A DNA stretch of 17,536 bases, taken from positions 1 through 17,536 of the forward strand of contig CAYZQE010000050.1 in assembly GCA_964480635.1 (NCBI GenBank), given 5' to 3'. The position numbers and the translations under genes were made by a program. The DNA is from CAYZQE01 sp964480635 (GTDB lineage: Bacteria; Pseudomonadota; Gammaproteobacteria; GCA-001735895). The first letter of the stretch is position 1, and each line of letters starts with the position of its first letter. The notes beneath the pieces are model-generated. The model saw only the letters and a list, made by a program, of their open reading frames with translations. It had not been told where the DNA came from and ran no database searches. Of this stretch, positions 14,097 through 17,536 are shown in pieces.

Positions 14097-14648
14097 CTAA
14101 TGGAATGACCAATAAGGTAAGGAGAGTGCAACCGTTAAGCGGTCTCTAATGCGAGCATTAAGCTGCTTTAATTTTGAGTTAGCACCTTGAATTTGAGCTT
14201 GTTTGCTTATTAAGTCTACGCGTCGCTCGGTTGAAGTATTGCGAGTTCCTATCATAAATTGCATAGGGTTGGCCACCATACTGTCCAAAATAAAGGGTAA
14301 GCCCATGCCGCTTGGCGTAATATTAGAGCTAGGAGAGCTTAATTCACGTTGATACTGAGCTTGTGCATTGTGCACGTTTGATAAAGTGGCCCCGCGATTG
14401 GCTAAAAGCTCGCTTTTGTCGAGTTGAATGAGGATGACGCCTTTTTTAAAACGACCGCCTTCTTGACCAAATATTTGTTTAACAGAGCCTTGGGCTTGAG
14501 CTGTTAAAGTAGCTTGTTGTTTCGCTATAACTGCACCGCCAACTTGAATGGGCGTTGCACTTGATTCTTGTTTGATGGTGAAAGTGTTGGCAGCAAATGC
14601 TGGCAAAGCAATGATCAGTAAGAGAAATGCTTTGATTGAATAGTTCAT
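14097..14648 (-). CDS. Truncated periplasmic adaptor (membrane fusion) protein, probably a pseudogene
   Basis: The 183-residue frame starts with a Sec signal peptide (cleavage near 19) followed by the first half of an RND/HlyD-type adaptor: a beta strand and half lipoyl motif, GGAVIAKQQATLTAQAQGSVKQIFGQEGGRFKKGVILIQLD (37-77), then the first coiled-coil helix, a Met/Pro-rich hairpin tip (105-135), and the returning helix (140-169) ending NARIRD. At that point a normal adaptor continues with the second half of the lipoyl domain, the beta-barrel and the membrane-proximal domain. Here the frame turns into RLTVALSLPYWSFH and stops. The length is about half the usual 350-400 residues. No pump or outer-membrane channel gene is nearby. 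A 3' deletion is the likely cause, so function is doubtful. No clear ribosome site precedes the ATG. Confidence 0.65.
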   Translation of the reverse strand: MNYSIKAFLLLIIALPAFAANTFTIKQESSATPIQVGGAVIAKQQATLTAQAQGSVKQIFGQEGGRFKKGVILIQLDKSELLANRGATLSNVHNAQAQYQRELSSPSSNITPSGMGLPFILDSMVANPMQFMIGTRNTSTERRVDLISKQAQIQGANSKLKQLNARIRDRLTVALSLPYWSFH

Positions 14649-14745
14649 GATTAGAGATGACTTCGCTTATTAAGTAAATGTTTGGGGGTTAAAAATACCA
14701 AGCGACATGGATGTAGTGAATGTCATTTTTGCAGGAGAGTAAAAT

Positions 14746-14772
14746 GCCCAGTAAAGACAAGCTTTACCAGGC
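14746..14772 (-). terminator. Possible terminator hairpin downstream of fccB
   Basis: GCCCAGTAAAG (14746-14756) and CTTTACCAGGC (14762-14772) pair at 9 of 11 positions around the loop ACAAG. On the minus strand the stem is followed by ATTTTAC, a short T-run. It lies about 200 bases beyond the fccB stop, after the MITE-like copy, so it could end the fccAB transcript. The strand and role are uncertain. Confidence 0.4.
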
Positions 14773-14781
14773 AATAACCTA

Positions 14782-14945
14782 ATTTCTAAACCCGATTTAG
14801 AAAACATGAAAATAACGAACCCCTTAATGCACCAGTAAAAGCAAAATCTTCTTATTACCTAAAGTAAGGTAAATACGAATTTTGAATTCACTATGCACAT
14901 CAAGGGATACGCCCTTTTCACAATGCCTAAAAGGGGCTAGGACTG
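14782..14945 (+). mobile_element. MITE-like element, copy 2 (diverged)
   Basis: Similar along its length to the element at 9547-9712, roughly 70% by eye, in the same orientation and of the same length within a few bases. Shared blocks: AACCCCTTAAT, CGAATTTT, TTCACTATGC, CATCAAG, CCCTTTTCACA. The inverted ends are more decayed than in copy 1. The central hairpin is TTACCT (14855-14860) with AGGTAA (14867-14872). Against copy 1, the C-G pair 9624/9636 is a T-A pair here (14856/14871), a compensatory change that keeps the stem. It sits after fccB and before the truncated adaptor gene. Confidence 0.65.
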
Positions 14946-14974
14946 AGGCTTAGTTTTTGATTGTGCTCAAAATA

Positions 14975-16267
14975 TTATTTGAATAAATCGTCTGTTATAT
15001 TGTTGTACCAGCTTTCTGCGTAAATTGCTTCAATGCCGCGGTTCGCATCTTTAGGTGTTAAGCCACCAGAGCCTTTCACTTTAGAAACTTTGCCGTTCTT
15101 AAGGTCATAAACCATAGCAACTGAAATGCCGTATCCAGGGCCAACAAGGCTGTAACATGTGTTAACCCAGCTTGGAGTGCCCGGTGTCACGCCTTTAAGT
15201 AATGAAGTAACCGCTGCTGCACATACTTTTGCTTCAGAGTTAGCTGCATAACCAGACTTAGGTAATGGCTTGCCAATGGCTGCATCACCAATCACATGGA
15301 TATTTTTATGAATCGTAGATTCCCATGTAATATGATCAACAGGGCACCAACCAGACTTGTCAGTCAGACCTGCGTGAGCCGCAATCCAACCCGCTTTTTG
15401 AGCGGGAATGATGTTAAGAACATCGCCTTTAAACTCTTCAAACGCAGTAATACAAGTATTTCCACTAAGCTCTTCAACCGCCGTGTTGTGCTTGTAGTTA
15501 ATCATTGATTTGTCAGTGCCAAAGCCATATAGCTCTTCCCAGCCTTGTACGAATAAACCTTGCTTAGAAAATTTACCCTTAACGTCAAGAACAACAATTT
15601 TAGAATTGGGCTTATTGTTTTTGAAGTAATGAGCCACCATCGAAATACGCTCAGCGGGTCCTGGAGGGCAACGGAAAGGGTTTGGCGGAGGAACCATTAC
15701 AAATGTTCCGCCATCTTTCATTGACACTAACTGATCACGTAAAGTCACTGTTTGTGGGCCTGCGTTCCAAGCGTGAACATGAGTTGAATCAGCGATTTTT
15801 TTGCTATAACCATCAATTTGGTCATATTTAAAATCAATACCAGGAGAAACGATTAAACGATCATAAGGGATTTTCTTGCCACCTTTAGTCATCACCATTT
15901 GACCCGTTGCATCAATATCTGTTACCCAGTCGTGAACCACGTTGATGCCATACTTAGACGCTAATGTTGAATAGCTGTGTGTAATTGAAGCCATATCGCG
16001 AAGTCCGCCAATGACCCAGTTAGACCCAGGGCAAGTTGTATATTCTTTATTAACTTCAATTAACGTAACGTCTACGCTTGAATCGAATTTTTTAATGTAT
16101 TTAGCCGCTGTTGCACCACCAAATCCGCCACCGATAACAACAACACGGTTGCCTTTACCAGTAGTAGAGCCCATTGTGCTTGAGCCCATTGTGCTACAAC
16201 CAGTAACAGCTAAAGCGCCACTAGCAGCCGAAGCTTTCATAAAATTACGACGTGAAATTTTTGCCAT
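14975..16267 (-). CDS. fccB: Flavocytochrome c sulfide dehydrogenase, flavoprotein subunit FccB
   Basis: FccB oxidises sulfide in the periplasm at an FAD and passes electrons to the cytochrome subunit. The 430-residue protein starts with a Tat signal, SRRNFMK (5-11). A lipobox VTGC (21-24) follows, so the mature protein may be lipid-anchored; a Ser/Thr/Met/Gly linker (25-38, with STMGS repeated) comes next. The FAD-binding GGGFGG is at 46-51. The redox-active cysteine pair is present: Cys200 in NPFRCPPGPAERISM and Cys308 in GWCPVD, matching the active disulfide of the Allochromatium enzyme. IGDAA (326-330) is the second FAD contact. The C-terminal ~70 residues match the flavocytochrome c family. 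It lies 12 bases downstream of the cytochrome gene fccA. A separate SoxF role is possible, but no sox genes are visible. Confidence 0.93.
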   Translation of the reverse strand: MAKISRRNFMKASAASGALAVTGCSTMGSSTMGSTTGKGNRVVVIGGGFGGATAAKYIKKFDSSVDVTLIEVNKEYTTCPGSNWVIGGLRDMASITHSYSTLASKYGINVVHDWVTDIDATGQMVMTKGGKKIPYDRLIVSPGIDFKYDQIDGYSKKIADSTHVHAWNAGPQTVTLRDQLVSMKDGGTFVMVPPPNPFRCPPGPAERISMVAHYFKNNKPNSKIVVLDVKGKFSKQGLFVQGWEELYGFGTDKSMINYKHNTAVEELSGNTCITAFEEFKGDVLNIIPAQKAGWIAAHAGLTDKSGWCPVDHITWESTIHKNIHVIGDAAIGKPLPKSGYAANSEAKVCAAAVTSLLKGVTPGTPSWVNTCYSLVGPGYGISVAMVYDLKNGKVSKVKGSGGLTPKDANRGIEAIYAESWYNNITDDLFK

Positions 16268-16279
16268 GATAGTGCGCTC

Positions 16280-16576
16280 CTATTTTAAAGTTGAGAAATA
16301 TGTAGAAACTGCCTTGATTTGCTCATCGGTGTAACCCTTGGCAATACGGCCCATAATGCTTGATGGTAAAGCATCAGACTTAAATAGCTTCATCATGCTC
16401 GTTAAACCAGCAGCATTACGCCCTTTAAGTGACGGTGCAGCACCTTGGCTTACGCCGTCAGTGCCATGACAGCCCGCACAAGTAACACCGATAGTACGAC
16501 CGATGTTATCTGCTTGAACGCTTCCAGCCATTAATAGGCCGACTGTAAGTGCAATACTTACTTTTCTAATTGACAT
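16280..16576 (-). CDS. fccA: Monoheme cytochrome c, sulfide dehydrogenase subunit FccA
   Basis: A 98-residue periplasmic class I cytochrome c with a Sec signal peptide (cleavage near VQA, residue 22). The heme motif CAGCH is at 33-37, directly followed by GTDGVSQGAAPSLKGR; the likely distal ligand is Met75 in SSIMGRIAKGYTDEQ. There is one heme only, unlike the diheme FccA of Allochromatium. It is the first gene of the pair with fccB, 12 bases apart, which is the basis for calling it FccA rather than a general electron carrier. A strong ribosome site AAGGGGGA lies 8 bases before the ATG. The upstream region is a long AT-rich divergent gap with large inverted repeats. Confidence 0.9.
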   Translation of the reverse strand: MSIRKVSIALTVGLLMAGSVQADNIGRTIGVTCAGCHGTDGVSQGAAPSLKGRNAAGLTSMMKLFKSDALPSSIMGRIAKGYTDEQIKAVSTYFSTLK

Positions 16577-16662
16577 GTGACATGTCCCCCTTAGTTTTGA
16601 TGGTGATAAAAAAATATGGCTTAACTTAATCAGAGATTTCTTAAATCATATTGTTAATAAAG

Positions 16663-16724
16663 TTAAAGCACTTAATGTTTTAGTCTGTTGAGGTTATCCT
16701 AGGCTAAAACATTAATTGCTTTAA
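16663..16724. repeat. Long inverted repeat upstream of fccA
   Basis: Left arm TTAAAGCACTTAATGTTTTAG (16663-16683, 21 bases; last 20 shown count) pairs with 16704-16724 at 20 of 21 positions around a 20-base spacer, which itself contains AGGTTATCCT. It would form a strong stem in RNA or bind a large dimeric regulator. No T-run follows on either strand, so it is not a normal terminator. Confidence 0.75.
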
Positions 16725-16796
16725 TTGCATTAAGTTTTGTTATTTTAAAGGTTAACGCTTGTTTTTTATATTAAATCAAACAATTATTCCTTAAAT

Positions 16797-16819
16797 ATTA
16801 GATAGTTTAATTATCTAAT
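16797..16819. repeat. 8-bp inverted repeat, possible operator
   Basis: ATTAGATA-GTTTAAT-TATCTAAT is perfectly symmetrical in its arms. Its position in the middle of the divergent region suits a regulator site, but the binding protein is unknown. Confidence 0.45.
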
Positions 16820-17040
16820 GCTAATTTAAGCGTAATTCCTATTATTTGTCATTCTATTAAAATGAGGAATCATTGAAATAGATTAACCTATGTTAGTAAA
16901 CTGCTCAATAATTTTAAAATAGTTAACTTAAGTTTATTAAGTGTCAGAAATTTTTTCGATTTATTAATTTAAAGATGACTTAATTTTGTAAAGTTATTAT
17001 TTTAGCCGCATAAATTTAGTTTTAAGTAATTTATTTAAAA

Positions 17041-17055
17041 TAATAATGATTATCA
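17041..17055. promoter_or_regulatory. Fur-like box upstream of the cytochrome c gene
   Basis: On the minus strand the bases read TGATAATCATTATTA, 14 of 15 positions equal to the 7-1-7 Fur consensus TGATAATNATTATCA. It ends seven bases before the -35 box of the rightward cytochrome gene, so it lies where a ferric uptake regulator could affect that promoter. The region is AT-rich, which raises the chance of a false match. Confidence 0.5.
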
Positions 17056-17062
17056 CCTCATT

Positions 17063-17092
17063 TTGTAATCATTTAGCTAAACTAAATATAAA
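17063..17092 (+). promoter_or_regulatory. Sigma70-type promoter for the cytochrome c gene
   Basis: TTGTAA (17063-17068) and TATAAA (17087-17092) with an 18-base spacer; transcription would start near 17100, leaving a short leader to the ATG at 17123 that holds AAGGGG. Confidence 0.5.
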
Positions 17093-17122
17093 AAACTATC
17101 ACCAATTATTAAGGGGCACTTT

Positions 17123-17452
17123 ATGGTTCATTCGTCTTTTACAACATACATTACCCGAGCAATCTTCATAACAACGTTAATCGCATCTTCTGCTGTATTT
17201 TCAGCGGCTAATGTTGCGGCGGGGAAAGCTAAGGCAGTTACTTGCATAGGGTGTCATGGGCCGGAAGGCATTGCATTTGCGCCTAATTTCCCTAATTTAG
17301 CGGGGCAGAAGGCATTTTATCTTGCAACAGCAATACAATCTTATCGTACAGGTGAACGCAACGACCCAACGATGAAAGCGATGGTTGCAGGTCTAACAGA
17401 TGCTGATGTGGCTAACTTAGCGGCTTACTACGCTAGCTTGCCACGTAAATAA
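17123..17452 (+). CDS. Periplasmic monoheme cytochrome c (class I, c4/c553-like)
   Basis: A 109-residue exported electron carrier. The signal peptide has its hydrophobic stretch at 13-27 and likely cleavage near FSA-AN (residue 28). The heme motif CIGCH is at 41-45, followed by GPEGIAFAPNFPNLAGQKAFYLATAIQSYRTGERNDPTM, a typical stretch of small cytochromes c with a YL..A..YR.G.R pattern. The distal ligand is Met84 or Met87 (PTMKAMV). The last helix is DADVANLAAYYASL. AAGGGG seven bases before the ATG supports the start. It diverges from fccAB, and another exported protein gene follows 16 bases downstream. It may take electrons from FccAB on the way to a terminal oxidase; this is inference from context. 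Confidence 0.9.
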   Translation: MVHSSFTTYITRAIFITTLIASSAVFSAANVAAGKAKAVTCIGCHGPEGIAFAPNFPNLAGQKAFYLATAIQSYRTGERNDPTMKAMVAGLTDADVANLAAYYASLPRK

Positions 17453-17468
17453 TAAAAGGGGATAACCT

Positions 17469-17536
17469 ATGAAAAATATAAAACTCAGCAGCTTCTTTTG
17501 TGTGTTAGTTGCTTTAATGTTGAATCAAACTGTTGC
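17469..17536 (+). CDS. Exported protein, N-terminal fragment (runs off the right edge)
   Basis: Only 22 complete codons are visible, MKNIKLSSFFCVLVALMLNQ and on. They form a typical signal peptide: basic start, hydrophobic core at about 9-18. An AGGGG eight bases before the ATG, and a gap of just 16 bases after the cytochrome c gene, make co-transcription likely. A further cytochrome or redox protein would suit the context, but the visible part does not show it. Confidence 0.7.
   Translation, partial: MKNIKLSSFFCVLVALMLNQTV

Larger units (their letters stand above)
14649..14974. other. 326-bp gap holding a hairpin and the second MITE-like copy
   Basis: Between fccB and the truncated adaptor gene lie the MITE-like copy (about 14782-14945) and the 14746-14772 hairpin. 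Just left of the hairpin is GACAT...ATGTC (14704-14724) and a GGAGAG followed by a 12-codon frame (14744-14782), which I do not count as a gene. Confidence 0.4.
16577..17122. promoter_or_regulatory. 546-bp AT-rich divergent regulatory region between fccA and a cytochrome c gene
   Basis: No gene is seen on either strand. It holds a 21-bp-arm inverted repeat (16663-16724), an 8-bp-arm inverted repeat (16797-16819), a Fur-like box (17041-17055) and a -35/-10 pair for the rightward gene. On the fccA side TATGAT (minus strand, near 16649) could be a -10 box, but I see no good -35. Confidence 0.6.

Noticed and set aside
14744..14782. Twelve-codon frame MPSKDKLYQAIT after GGAGAG
   Set aside because: Its bases coincide with the hairpin at 14746-14772, which explains the pattern better than a peptide.

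Overview
The window looks like chromosomal DNA of an AT-rich gammaproteobacterium, probably a sulfur oxidiser. The housekeeping genes (rnr, rlmB, nudE, yrfG) are of gammaproteobacterial type. The right end carries a flavocytochrome c sulfide dehydrogenase pair (fccA-fccB) and more c-type cytochromes. No rRNA, tRNA, CRISPR array or intact transposase gene was seen, and the genus cannot be named from this sequence.

Layout. 1-2390 (minus): a c-di-GMP enzyme (degenerate receiver-PAS-GGDEF-EAL) followed with no gap by an HDOD signalling protein cut by the window edge. 2521-3448 (plus): a MoeB/ThiF-type adenylyltransferase overlapping a DUF3565 gene. 3531-7614 (minus): an RNA-processing operon of RNase R with a tandemly duplicated N-terminal domain, a lysine-rich unknown protein, and the 23S rRNA methyltransferase RlmB, all overlapping. 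7615-7898: a gap that may encode a small RNA on the plus strand, with a CCUCCUCC motif and a good terminator. 7899-9526 (minus): nudE overlapping an alkC-type DNA glycosylase gene. 9711-10370 (plus): yrfG. The nudE-yrfG gap is almost wholly filled by a 166-bp element with 20-bp inverted ends; a diverged second copy lies at about 14782-14945.

10371-12771 looks like a variable patch: an RbgA/YlqF-type GTPase, a REP-like inverted repeat, the decayed 5' end of a methyltransferase gene, and psiE. 12772-14648 (minus) holds a nitrobindin-like protein, a small lipoprotein, a small exported protein and a membrane-fusion protein cut short at its C-terminus.

14975-16576 (minus) is fccA-fccB. A 546-bp AT-rich divergent region with two strong inverted repeats and a near-consensus Fur box separates it from a plus-strand cytochrome c gene and a further exported protein that runs off the window. 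FccAB would oxidise sulfide in the periplasm and pass electrons to cytochromes such as the neighbouring one.

The observations most worth following are the RNase R domain duplication with its lysine-rich operon partner, the short inverted-repeat element (two copies, one compensatory base change in a hairpin), and the possible anti-Shine-Dalgarno small RNA.
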